Counted from the first letter of the stretch, positions 1 to 6,010 are shown. The stretch: DNA of 8,085 bases from a bacterium (GCA_030019105.1 JASEGY010000148.1:1-8085); one strand, 5' to 3'. The notes: generated from the letters alone by a model not told the origin. Numbers and translations are program-made.

Positions 1-313
1 GCAATCGTAACATTCTCGCGGACAACGCAAATGTTGCGGGGTAATAGTATAATATAAACCCAACTAATATCATTATCCCTGAAAATAATATACCAAATTC
101 CCATATCATAAAGCCTTTCAGTTCCGATTCGAATCTATCCATTCGTTGTGCTAACCCATCTATTTGTTGTTCAAGCCGTTTAATGTCTCCTCGGATAGCG
201 GTAAGAGATTCTATTATTTCCCTGTCAGTTATCCTCGGAGCCGACTCTACGGCATAAGTAGTTGAAGCAAATAATACTATACCCAGAAGTAATAATAGTA
301 ATATTTTTCTCAT
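1..313 (-). CDS. Coiled-coil membrane protein, paralogue of the neighbouring gene (3' end outside window)
   Basis: This gene opens with ATG at 313-311 and stays open for 104 codons to the window edge, so its C-terminus is missing. The start is supported by GGAG seven bases upstream. I read a hydrophobic signal-like N-terminus (MRKILLLLLLGIVLF) with a possible signal-peptidase site after TTYA (residue 21), then ITDREIIESLTAIRGDIK, a short coiled coil to about residue 66, and a membrane segment at about 68-90 ending in VGFIL. It is clearly homologous to the 171-residue product just upstream at 350-865: the same signal, ITDREII and GF-ILF...ILVGFIL landmarks recur. Its coiled coil is about 21 residues (three heptads) shorter. 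Function unknown. The sequence just after VGFIL (YYYPATFAL) differs from the WDRRTTLAP of its sister, so divergence or decay is possible. Confidence 0.75.
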   Translation of the reverse strand, partial: MRKILLLLLLGIVLFASTTYAVESAPRITDREIIESLTAIRGDIKRLEQQIDGLAQRMDRFESELKGFMIWEFGILFSGIMILVGFILYYYPATFALSARMLRL

Positions 314-349
314 TGTTATTCTCCAGCTTCCTCAAATCACATTTCCCGG

Positions 350-865
350 CTACACCAGCCCTTTTGCTTTCATAAGCATAGTCATTCTCGGCTCCTCTTT
401 GGCATATCCACGAAGGAGTTCTTCGAGCAAACTCTCTTTTCTCTCCAATTCACTCTCTCGCCTTTTCACTTCCGCTATTTCAGATTCTTTCTCTTTCATT
501 TCCCTTACCACAGGGGCTAAGGTGGTTCGCCTATCCCATAAGATAAATCCGACTAATATCAGCATAGCGGTAAATAATACACCAAATCCCCCGATCATAA
601 CCGCGATAAGGTTATCAATCCGTTGTCCAAGGTGATCAGCAAGGCGCTCAATTTTTTGTTCTACGCTCTCAACTCGTTGCTCCACACGATCAATCCGTTG
701 TTCCACACGTTTAATATCCCCTCGTATTTCCTTAATATCCCCTTGTATTGCCGCCAGAGCTTCTATTATCTCCCGGTCGGTTATTCCAGGAGATGGCCTG
801 ACCGCATAAGCTGTTGAAGTTGATAGTAATATTATACTCAGCGATAATAGTAATATTCTTGGCAT
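350..865 (-). CDS. Coiled-coil protein with signal peptide and one membrane segment, function unknown
   Basis: A 171-residue protein. A signal peptide is likely at residues 1-21 (MPRILLLSLSIILL then AYA before the cleavage point). Residues 28-86 form a strong heptad-repeat coiled coil (DIKRVEQ, RIDRVEQ, RVESVEQ and similar units), 87-109 form one membrane helix ending VGFILWDRRT, and 119-152 form a second, highly charged coiled coil before a short tail (YAKEEPRMTMLMKAKGLV). From memory, proteins with this architecture, including a WDRRT-LAP motif after the helix and a YAK-EP-----LK--GL tail, are widespread in bacteria and uncharacterised. GAGGG nine bases before the ATG supports the start. 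It lies 17 bp after a 46-residue membrane protein gene and 36 bp before its own paralogue, so the three probably form one transcript downstream of nuoL. A link to complex I is not shown by the sequence. Confidence 0.8.
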   Translation of the reverse strand: MPRILLLSLSIILLSTSTAYAVRPSPGITDREIIEALAAIQGDIKEIRGDIKRVEQRIDRVEQRVESVEQKIERLADHLGQRIDNLIAVMIGGFGVLFTAMLILVGFILWDRRTTLAPVVREMKEKESEIAEVKRRESELERKESLLEELLRGYAKEEPRMTMLMKAKGLV

Positions 866-882
866 TGGTGTTTTCCCTCTAT

Positions 883-1023
883 CTAATGCGAAAGAGCTTT
901 TAGTATCTGATCTATCTTTTTATCTCTGTCTCTTAAGGATTTTTCAGTTCGATAACCAATCCAAACAAAGATACCCAGAAAGATAAGCTCAAGTATTAGT
1001 TTCATCATCCAACCACTTTCCAT
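883..1023 (-). CDS. Small single-pass membrane protein (46 aa)
   Basis: Reading the minus strand from ATG at 1023-1021 gives 46 codons ending in TAG at 885-883. The product has a hydrophobic helix at about residues 8-24 (LILELIFLGIFVWIGY) followed by a charged, potentially helical tail (RTEKSLRDRDKKIDQILKAL), typical of a small anchored protein with a cytoplasmic tail. The gene starts seven bases after the nuoL stop, with AAGG close to the ATG, so translational coupling to nuoL is likely. Residues M6 and M7 are alternative starts. The next gene follows 17 bp later. I do not recognise the family. The reading frame is short, but its composition, its tight spacing and the membrane-plus-coil design it shares with the next two genes support a real gene. 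Confidence 0.6.
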   Translation of the reverse strand: MESGWMMKLILELIFLGIFVWIGYRTEKSLRDRDKKIDQILKALSH

Positions 1024-1030
1024 TACCTTA

Positions 1031-2881
1031 TTACAGCAGCCTGGTCAGCAGAAAGCCGAGGATACCAATAAAGATAATGAGCATATAATTCTGCACCAGG
1101 CCGGTCTGAAAGGTTCTTGCCCCGCGCCCCATGGCAATAGTTACCCAGGCCGTGCCGTTGACCAGGCCATCAACCACATACCGGTCAAAGAGTCCCGAGA
1201 CCCTGGCCGTAAACATTGTCCCCCAGATCACGGTAAGATCATAAAGCTCATCTATCCAGTATTTGTGGAACAGGAGGCTATGAGCGCTGGAAAAGGTCCC
1301 GGCCATAGATTCGTAAGATATCCATCTGGCTTTATAGGCAATCCAGGCAGTAATTATTCCTGAGGCAGCCATAGCTAAAGAGAGATACATCACCATCCCG
1401 TGACCGCCGTGCTCTGCTTCCATCTCGTGCAATCCCTCAAAGTGGATAAACCCATGTATCCAGCCGCCCATCCAGGGTGAGCCAGGCAGACCGGCCACTA
1501 CCGCCAGAATAGCCAGTATTATCATCGGAATGGTCATCACCGCCGGGGACTCGTGGGCATGAGAGCCTTCCTTTTCTTTCCCTGTGAAGACAACGAACCA
1601 GAGCCTGAAACTATAAAAGGCCGTTAAGAAGACAGTAATAATGGAGGCAACAAAGAGTACGGTGTGTCCTGAATTATGCACCGCAATCAGGATTTCATCC
1701 TTACTCCAAAACCCGGCAAATGGTGGAATACCCGCCAGGGAAAGACTCCCCAGCAAGAAGACTATGGCCGTAATCTTCATGGGTTTAAAAAGTCCGCCTG
1801 CATCCCAGATGTCCTGGGAATGAATAGCATGGATAACACTGCCGCAAGCCAAAAACAGAAGGGCCTTAAAGAAGGCATGCGTCATCAGGTGAAAGAGCCC
1901 GGCGGTATAACCACCACAACCTAAAGCCAGCACCATATACCCTAACTGGCTGAGGGTTGAATAGGCCACAATCCGCTTAATGTCATTCTGGGCTACGGCA
2001 ATAGTCCCGGCAAAGATGGCTGTAAAACCACCGATATAGGCTACCACTAACATGGCCTGCGCTGAACCGCTAAAGAGTCCGAAGAGCCGGCCGACCAGAT
2101 AGACCCCGGCCGCCACCATAGTCGCCGCATGAATTAAGGCGCTGACCGGTGTCGGGCCTTCCATCGCATCCGGCAGCCAGACATGCAGAGGAAATTGAGC
2201 GCTTTTGCCTATGGCCCCACAAAAGATCAAGACCGCAATGAGAGTCAACAGGCCGGGTGAAAGAATCCCACGATGAAGAAATTCCTCTACCTGTAAGAAA
2301 TTGAAGGTCTGGGCATGAGAGAAAAGCAGCAATATCCCGATCATAAAACCCACATCACCGATCCGGGTGGTGATAAAGGCCTTTTTACCGGCCGCGGCCG
2401 CCTCCGGTTTTTGATACCAGAAACCAATCAAGGTGTATGAACATAAGCCGACTAATTCCCAGCCAATGAAAATCTGGACAAAATTATTGGCCACGACCAG
2501 GCCAAGCATAGAAAAGGTAAAAAGGGACAGGAAGGCATAATATCTGGAAAGCGCCGGATCACCATGCATATAACCACGCGAGTAAATCTGGACAAGAAGA
2601 CTGACCAGGGTGACTACCACCAGCATCATTCCGGTTAAGGGATCAATCAGCATCCCCAGTTCAACGCTGATTCGACCGGTTCTAAACCACTCCACCGACA
2701 TCTCAACTGTCTCCGGATGAGCTATCAGGTAGAGGAAGAGTTTACATGAGAGGATAAAAGAGACAAATGTGGATAGAATAGAGAGATAAGAAGACAGATT
2801 CTTCGCCTTGCCGGTTAAGAAGATAATAACAACAAATGTAATTAAAGGTAATAGTGGTATCCACCAGGCGTAATTAAGCAT
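1031..2881 (-). CDS. nuoL: NADH:quinone oxidoreductase subunit L
   Basis: A full-length 616-residue NuoL, the most distal antiporter-like proton-pumping subunit of complex I, embedded in the inner membrane with many helices. Family landmarks are in place: GWELVGLCSY with the conserved Glu at 142; the GKSAQFPLHVWLPDAMEGPTP block with Lys226 and a His at 251 (SALIHAATMVAAGVYL); MTHAFFKALLF with His335 and Lys339; and KRIVAYSTLSQLGYM near 302-316. The C-terminal part includes a long amphipathic stretch (FHKYWIDELYD onward) and a last membrane helix at the extreme C-terminus, as expected for the lateral-helix arm that clamps J, K, M and N. The start MLNYAWWIPLLPL is typical, with AAAGGG upstream. 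A 355-bp gap with a mobile element separates it from nuoK. No nuoM follows within the window, which is unusual. Confidence 0.97.
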   Translation of the reverse strand: MLNYAWWIPLLPLITFVVIIFLTGKAKNLSSYLSILSTFVSFILSCKLFLYLIAHPETVEMSVEWFRTGRISVELGMLIDPLTGMMLVVVTLVSLLVQIYSRGYMHGDPALSRYYAFLSLFTFSMLGLVVANNFVQIFIGWELVGLCSYTLIGFWYQKPEAAAAGKKAFITTRIGDVGFMIGILLLFSHAQTFNFLQVEEFLHRGILSPGLLTLIAVLIFCGAIGKSAQFPLHVWLPDAMEGPTPVSALIHAATMVAAGVYLVGRLFGLFSGSAQAMLVVAYIGGFTAIFAGTIAVAQNDIKRIVAYSTLSQLGYMVLALGCGGYTAGLFHLMTHAFFKALLFLACGSVIHAIHSQDIWDAGGLFKPMKITAIVFLLGSLSLAGIPPFAGFWSKDEILIAVHNSGHTVLFVASIITVFLTAFYSFRLWFVVFTGKEKEGSHAHESPAVMTIPMIILAILAVVAGLPGSPWMGGWIHGFIHFEGLHEMEAEHGGHGMVMYLSLAMAASGIITAWIAYKARWISYESMAGTFSSAHSLLFHKYWIDELYDLTVIWGTMFTARVSGLFDRYVVDGLVNGTAWVTIAMGRGARTFQTGLVQNYMLIIFIGILGFLLTRLL

Positions 2882-2919
2882 ATTCTTACCCTTTCAGAAA
2901 TACTTGGTGAGCAATGCCC

Positions 2920-3122
2920 CACTGCCATTAAGTTAAGCCGAAGCTTTTGAAACACAATAGGTTGGCAAGGTAGGAGTTTAGGCTTTAGCCTTTCATTCTC
3001 CTGGTATTGTGCTGCAAATGAAACCCTAAAGGGTAAATTCCCTTCACAGGTGACTGCGGGACGAATTACATACTCCCTATATCGCCTTAGCATAAAGAGT
3101 TACCCTTAACTTAATGGCAGTG
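2920..3122. mobile_element. MITE-like element, 203 bp, perfect 18-bp terminal inverted repeats
   Basis: The left end CACTGCCATTAAGTTAAG (2920-2937) is repeated exactly as its reverse complement at 3105-3122. Immediately outside, the 11-bp word GAGCAATGCCC occurs as a direct repeat at 2909-2919 and 3123-3133, which is what a target-site duplication looks like. The 203-bp interior has no convincing gene and contains a hairpin repeat (2973-3041). With no transposase, this is a non-autonomous element needing an enzyme elsewhere in the genome. An 11-bp duplication and a CACTG end would suit an IS4-type transposase, but that is a guess. It lies between nuoK and nuoL and would be transcribed with them, giving a perfect 18-bp stem in the RNA. 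Confidence 0.85.
2973..3041. repeat. Hairpin repeat, copy A (nested in the MITE)
   Basis: A left arm at 2973-2996 (GGAGTTTAGGCTTTAGCC followed by TTTCAT) and a right arm at 3018-3041 pair at 19 of 24 positions around a 21-base spacer. Each arm also holds its own near-palindrome: AGGCT-TT-AGCCT on the left and ACCCT-AA-AGGGT on the right. The left arm is identical over 24 bases to copy B at 6618-6641, and its first 14 bases recur at 8072-8085, so this is a dispersed family with at least three members in the window. Confidence 0.85.
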
Positions 3123-3206
3123 GAGCAATGCCCACCCTACAAGGAATCAATGGCCGAAAAAATGACCGTGGCTGTCCTTGTGGATTATGGACCGCGGACT
3201 ATTTTT

Positions 3207-3234
3207 CAATCCGAAATCCGCAATCCGCAATCGA
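3207..3234. repeat. 7-bp tandem repeat array behind nuoK
   Basis: Four consecutive 7-mers, CAATCCG, AAATCCG, CAATCCG and CAATCGA (GGATTGC-type units on the minus strand), begin two bases after the nuoK stop codon. The same family recurs behind the universal stress protein gene at 3757-3797. Confidence 0.85.
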
Positions 3235-3236
3235 GC

Positions 3237-3542
3237 TTACCCTTTCATCAGGTTTATTTCATCGCAGTTAACTGTCTTAGCCGAGCGATAAATACTATTG
3301 ATGATAGCCAATCCTACGGCTGCTTCAGCCGCGGCAATAGTTATGGTAAAAATGACAAATATCTGGCCGGTAAGCAAGGCCGGGGTAACAAAATGAGAAA
3401 AAGCGACTAAGTTGATATTAACCGAATTCAACATCAGCTCAATAGAAAGTAATATCGCCAGGGCATTTCGTCTGGTTAGAACTCCGTAGAGACCAATAGA
3501 AAATATTATGGCTGATAAAGTAAGGTAATGAGACAGATCCAT
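3237..3542 (-). CDS. nuoK: NADH:quinone oxidoreductase subunit K
   Basis: A 101-residue NuoK, the usual size. Three membrane helices are evident (about 6-23, 29-48 and 60-82). The two membrane-buried glutamates that define the family are present: Glu35 in LLSIELMLNSVN and Glu73 in TITIAAAEAAVGLAI. They form part of the charged axis through the membrane arm that couples quinone reduction to proton pumping. The C-terminus (TVNCDEINLMKG) is also typical. GGAGG seven bases before the ATG fixes the start. It is separated by 39 bp from the HicB-like gene and by 355 bp from nuoL, whereas nuoJ, K and L are usually packed or overlapping. Confidence 0.97.
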   Translation of the reverse strand: MDLSHYLTLSAIIFSIGLYGVLTRRNALAILLSIELMLNSVNINLVAFSHFVTPALLTGQIFVIFTITIAAAEAAVGLAIINSIYRSAKTVNCDEINLMKG

Positions 3543-3581
3543 CTTAATTCCTCCATCGAATCAGGTAATGCACCGGTTGGC

Positions 3582-3725
3582 CTAAATGACAAGCTGCACA
3601 GCCTCTTTCAGGTTCTCACGCACTTCGTCCAGGGTTCGGCCTTGTGTATTGGCACCGGGCAACTCCTCCACATATCCAATCCACCATTTTCCCTCTTGCT
3701 CGAAAACCGCTGTAAATCTCTCCAT
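3582..3725 (-). CDS. HicB-like antitoxin domain, probably truncated
   Basis: A 47-residue product beginning MERFTAVFEQEGKWWIGYVEELPGANTQGRTLDEVRENLKEAVQLVI in two readable halves: the beta-strand part with the EQEGKWWIGYVEELPG pattern and the helix with TQGRTLDEVRENLKEAVQL. These are hallmarks of the HicB N-terminal fold, which neutralises the HicA mRNA interferase. The start at 3725 has AGGA just upstream; a longer frame upstream (to 3779) only translates the 7-bp repeat array and is rejected. The TAG stop at 3584-3582 sits where the family usually has Glu in an L(E)ANRE motif, and ANR follows in frame before a TGA at 3563-3561. A GAG-to-TAG change is therefore likely. No HicA partner and no DNA-binding C-terminal domain are nearby. 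It may be an orphan domain or a decaying gene. Confidence 0.7.
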   Translation of the reverse strand: MERFTAVFEQEGKWWIGYVEELPGANTQGRTLDEVRENLKEAVQLVI

Positions 3726-3756
3726 TTTCCTAAGCCTCAAGCGCTGAAGGGTTACC

Positions 3757-3797
3757 AATCCGCAATCCAAAATCCGCAATCCAAAATCCTACAATCC
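3757..3797. repeat. 7-bp tandem repeat array at the end of the stress-protein gene
   Basis: Units AATCCGC, AATCCAA, AATCCGC, AATCCAA, AATCCTA and a decayed CAATCCC follow one another with period 7. On the minus strand these are GGATTTT/GGATTGC units. The array overlaps the universal stress protein stop codon (3791-3789), so the last codons of that gene are partly repeat-derived, and it fills most of the space before the HicB-like gene. Confidence 0.85.
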
Positions 3798-4664
3798 CCC
3801 GACATCCCTCTCGTGAATAACCAATACCGGCCGCCTGGCCATGCGAACTACATTTTCAGAAACGCTGCCCAGGAGCATTTCTTTGACTAATCCCTTGCCA
3901 TGGGATCCCAGGACAATAATGGAAACATCCTCTTCTTCAGCAATATCAAGGATACTGGCCAGAGGTACGCCGGTAGATAAGGAGACCTTAACTTTATACC
4001 CCCAGCGTTCAAGTTCTTCCTTAATCCTCTCCAGGCTATGACGCCGGCCGATTCTGACATCTTCCAAGCTTTCTCTGGTGATATGCCGCTCATCTATGGT
4101 GTGAACTACAACTACCTCCTCAGCCCCGGCAGCTTTCAACTCCTCTATATATTTCAGGGTATTCTCGGAACAGGGTGAAAAATCAGTAGGATAAAGGATC
4201 TTACGGAAGGTATTCTCTGAAAACCGTTCTAAAGCCACCCCTTCTTCGCCTTCTAAGAGTCGATATCTGACTATTAAAACAGGAACCCCGGCTTCACGAA
4301 CAACCCGCTCAGAGACACTGCCCAACAATACTTCTTCCAGGGGGCTCTTACCGTGTGAGCCAAGGGCAATCATGGTTACCTCTTCTTCCGCCGCCGCCTT
4401 AAGTATTTCTAAGTAAGGAGAGCCTTTTCTGATCACAGCCCTGACGTTGAATCCCTCTCTTTCCACCTTTAATCTTATCTCTTCAAGCTTTTTCTCTACC
4501 TCAACAGCCATATCCTGAGCCACCGGATATTCCACACCCCGGTCATCAATCACAGTAATGAGGATGATTTCTTCTACCCCGATTTCTTTAAGCCCTAAGA
4601 AACATTCCAGGGTTTTTTGGGCATGGCTTGAGAAATCAGTTGGAAACAGGATTCGAGTAAACAT
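3789..4664 (-). CDS. Universal stress protein with two UspA domains
   Basis: A 291-residue tandem UspA protein: domain 1 at about residues 1-135 (MFTRILFPTDFSSHAQKTLE onward) and domain 2 at about 155-291 (FRKILYPTDFSPCSENTLKY onward). Each domain ends with the ATP-binding loop G-2X-G-9X-G-S: GSHGKSPLEEVLLGS in the first and GSHGKGLVKEMLLGS in the second. Both halves are thus of the nucleotide-binding type rather than the non-binding UspA type. The protein is soluble and cytoplasmic; such proteins are linked to survival under energy or oxidative stress and growth arrest. AAGGAG lies ten bases before the ATG. It sits between nuoJ and nuoK, so it may be co-expressed with complex I, although the hairpin at 4691-4772 could make its expression partly separate. 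Confidence 0.93.
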   Translation of the reverse strand: MFTRILFPTDFSSHAQKTLECFLGLKEIGVEEIILITVIDDRGVEYPVAQDMAVEVEKKLEEIRLKVEREGFNVRAVIRKGSPYLEILKAAAEEEVTMIALGSHGKSPLEEVLLGSVSERVVREAGVPVLIVRYRLLEGEEGVALERFSENTFRKILYPTDFSPCSENTLKYIEELKAAGAEEVVVVHTIDERHITRESLEDVRIGRRHSLERIKEELERWGYKVKVSLSTGVPLASILDIAEEEDVSIIVLGSHGKGLVKEMLLGSVSENVVRMARRPVLVIHERDVGGL

Positions 4665-4690
4665 GCCATTATCACTCCTTTTTGGGTAAC

Positions 4691-4772
4691 TGGTGTCTGG
4701 TGATTGGTAGCCTGGTAGCCTGGTGGGCTGGTTAAATACCAGACTACCAGACTACCAGACTACCAGACACCA
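4691..4772. repeat. Hairpin of 8-bp repeats between nuoJ and the stress-protein gene
   Basis: TGGTGTCTGGT (4691-4701) pairs perfectly with ACCAGACACCA (4762-4772). Between these ends, one side carries CCTGGTAG-type units and the other ACCAGACT units with period 8, so most of the 82 bp can fold into one long imperfect stem around TTAAATA. It begins eight bases after the nuoJ stop. No T-run follows on the minus strand, so it does not look like a standard terminator, but it could slow polymerase or protect or process the nuo mRNA. Confidence 0.8.
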
Positions 4773-4780
4773 ATTACCAA

Positions 4781-5278
4781 TCATTTTCTGGCTATCACGA
4801 TCGCCCCGATCAAGGCCGCCAGCAGGACAACAGAAACTACTTCAAAAGGAAAGATATAGGTGGTCAGAAGCAGCTTCCCAATAACCGGGATAGTCTTCTC
4901 CGGCCCGCTCCATTCGGCTATCTCCCAATTAGTTTCAGAAAGACCGGTTACCAGGAGCCAGCCAAAGAGAATCACCATGACAAAGGCGATCAACCACTGT
5001 TCATTCGTCTGCCTGAGCCTCTTATCCGCTACCTTAAAGGTGAGCATAATCAAAAAGAGGAAAAGGACCGTAATCCCACCGACATAAACAAATATCTGCA
5101 CCGCTGCCAGGAACTCGGCCTTTAAGAGAATGTAGAACCCGGCCATACAGAAAAAGAACAGGGCCAGAAAGAGGACCGAATGGACCAGATTCTTGAGGCT
5201 AACTACGGCCAGAGCCGAAATCACAGCGATGACGGCCAGGATATAAAAAGGGATCGTTTGTGCAGTCAGTTCAATCAT
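4781..5278 (-). CDS. nuoJ: NADH:quinone oxidoreductase subunit J
   Basis: A 165-residue NuoJ, normal in length, with five predicted membrane helices (about 10-27, 30-51, 56-80, 94-113 and 137-162). The diagnostic stretch ending in the third helix, LLKAEFLAAVQIFVYVGGITVLFLFLIML, is intact and contains the conserved acidic residue Glu55. It links NuoH/A to NuoK in the membrane arm and includes the helix whose pi-bulge changes during turnover. The ATG overlaps the 3' end of the toxin-like gene by 8 bp (ATGATTGA), and its AAGGA ribosome-binding site lies inside that gene's last codons. Translation of nuoJ is therefore probably coupled to that of the inserted gene. nuoI, normally directly upstream, is not there. 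Confidence 0.96.
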   Translation of the reverse strand: MIELTAQTIPFYILAVIAVISALAVVSLKNLVHSVLFLALFFFCMAGFYILLKAEFLAAVQIFVYVGGITVLFLFLIMLTFKVADKRLRQTNEQWLIAFVMVILFGWLLVTGLSETNWEIAEWSGPEKTIPVIGKLLLTTYIFPFEVVSVVLLAALIGAIVIARK

Positions 5279-5702
5279 TTTTCTTTTCCTTGAGTATTGG
5301 ATACTTTGTCAATCTTGAATTTTTCTCTGTGTGCTCCAAGTAATCAGTCAATACATTTTCAAGAGCTGTTTCAAGCATTGAAACCACGTCTTTACTTGAG
5401 TCGAAACTCATACTCTTGCCGTAAATGCCTGTTTTTAAATCGATGAAAATCGGCAAATATTCGCGGTTGTTAATAATTCCCAGCAAATACCGCCCTACTG
5501 CTTGGCGAACACGGATACGAAGTTTCACAATGACGATATTTACGTCACCAAAGGTTGATGTTGTGAGTTTGCTTTCACCTTTCCTCAGACCAATGCGGAC
5601 AAATTCCTTAATATTGTCTCGAATATCTTGCTCAGTAAAATGTCTCCTGAGTCTCTTCAGATATTTCTGAAAACTGTGAGTAATGAGAATGTGTTTCTCC
5701 AT
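5271..5702 (-). CDS. Probable RelE/ParE-like toxin of a type II toxin-antitoxin pair
   Basis: A 143-residue protein starting MEKHILITHSFQKYLKRLRRH. The N-terminal helical part with basic residues (FQKYLKRLRRHFTEQDI) followed by alternating beta-strand-like segments (NIVIVKLRI, GRYLLGIINN, EYLPIFIDLKTGIYGKSMSF) resembles the RelE/ParE toxin fold, in which a basic sheet binds the ribosome or gyrase. This rests on fold pattern and gene context; I cannot point to a definitive catalytic motif. Family toxins are usually about 85-120 residues, and here a charged tail (EHTEKNSRLTKYPILKEKKND) extends over the start of nuoJ. The gene begins nine bases after the antitoxin stop with only a weak ribosome-binding site, which suggests translational coupling within a two-gene unit. 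Confidence 0.55.
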   Translation of the reverse strand: MEKHILITHSFQKYLKRLRRHFTEQDIRDNIKEFVRIGLRKGESKLTTSTFGDVNIVIVKLRIRVRQAVGRYLLGIINNREYLPIFIDLKTGIYGKSMSFDSSKDVVSMLETALENVLTDYLEHTEKNSRLTKYPILKEKKND

Positions 5703-5711
5703 AGACTCGCA

Positions 5712-5948
5712 TCAAGATGAATGTTGAATACGGTGCTTTCCCGCTACCTTTTTGAGTAGCTGCTGTACCGTTTCAGATTCAATAGCTTTGAGAACACTTG
5801 CCTCAAAATGCTGTTCATCTAATCTGTCTTCTAAAAGTTCTTTGAGCTTGTCTCCATTCTCAATCATAAGATGTGCGAGTCTATCCTGATCTTGATGGTT
5901 GAGTCTTGTTGACACCATTGTAAATGCCTTTTGGAGTAATTTTGTCAT
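5712..5948 (-). CDS. Probable antitoxin partner (78 aa)
   Basis: A 78-residue, mostly helical, charged protein beginning MTKLLQKAFTMVSTRLNHQD. The KLLQKAF...L...DQDRLAHLMIE pattern resembles small antitoxins with an initial helix plus an EQD-LA---L motif that are found beside RelE/ParE-type toxins. Its gene lies immediately before, and 9 bp from, the toxin-like gene, the standard antitoxin-first order. AAGGTGG five bases before the ATG is a good ribosome-binding site, stronger than that of the toxin, as expected if antitoxin is made in excess. No DNA-binding motif (ribbon-helix-helix or helix-turn-helix) is obvious, so autoregulation is uncertain. It could instead be an unrelated small protein. 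Confidence 0.55.
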   Translation of the reverse strand: MTKLLQKAFTMVSTRLNHQDQDRLAHLMIENGDKLKELLEDRLDEQHFEASVLKAIESETVQQLLKKVAGKHRIQHSS

Positions 5949-6010
5949 ATGACCACCTTTGGATGGTGTCCTGGATTAACGTATCCTCTTCAAAAGTCAT
6001 GGTAGAATAA

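Larger units (their letters stand above)
2909..3133. repeat. 11-bp target-site duplications inside a disrupted palindrome
   Basis: GAGCAATGCCC flanks the MITE on both sides. Removing the element and one copy restores GGTGAGCAATGCCCACC, itself an imperfect palindrome: GGTG pairs with CACC and GC with GC, around one mismatch and the centre AAT. The element therefore appears to have landed inside an older palindromic repeat. The reconstruction is read directly from the bases; the order of events is inferred. Confidence 0.7.
2882..3236. other. 355-bp gene-free gap between nuoK and nuoL
   Basis: The gap holds the 203-bp MITE with its nested hairpin repeat, the flanking palindrome fragments, and a 7-bp repeat array at the nuoK end (3207-3234). 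The piece from about 3134 to 3206 shows no gene, tRNA or clear signal to me. A short open frame on the minus strand crosses the MITE but is made mostly of repeat sequence and looks spurious. No intrinsic terminator (hairpin plus T-run) is visible, so read-through from nuoK to nuoL remains possible. Confidence 0.75.

Noticed and set aside
2..90. Frameshift in the partial coiled-coil gene after VGFIL
   Set aside because: The sequence after the membrane segment diverges from its paralogue, but the frame stays open and a weak alignment continues; the missing 3' end prevents a decision.
2842..3093. 83-codon minus-strand open frame overlapping the nuoL start
   Set aside because: It is translated mainly from the MITE and its hairpin repeat and overlaps nuoL out of frame; no domain is recognisable.
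3114..3410. Plus-strand open frame over the MITE end and antisense to nuoK
   Set aside because: It runs through repeats and the complement of nuoK and has no protein-like features.
3726..3779. N-terminal extension of the HicB-like gene
   Set aside because: The extra 18 codons are the translated 7-bp repeat array; the family start and a ribosome-binding site lie at 3725.
3528..3890. 120-codon plus-strand open frame
   Set aside because: It is the complement of the HicB-like gene, the 7-bp repeats and the stress-protein end; all real genes here are on the minus strand.
4691..4772. Possible CRISPR array or rho-independent terminator
   Set aside because: Units are only 8 bp without spacers, and no T-run follows the stem on the transcribed strand.
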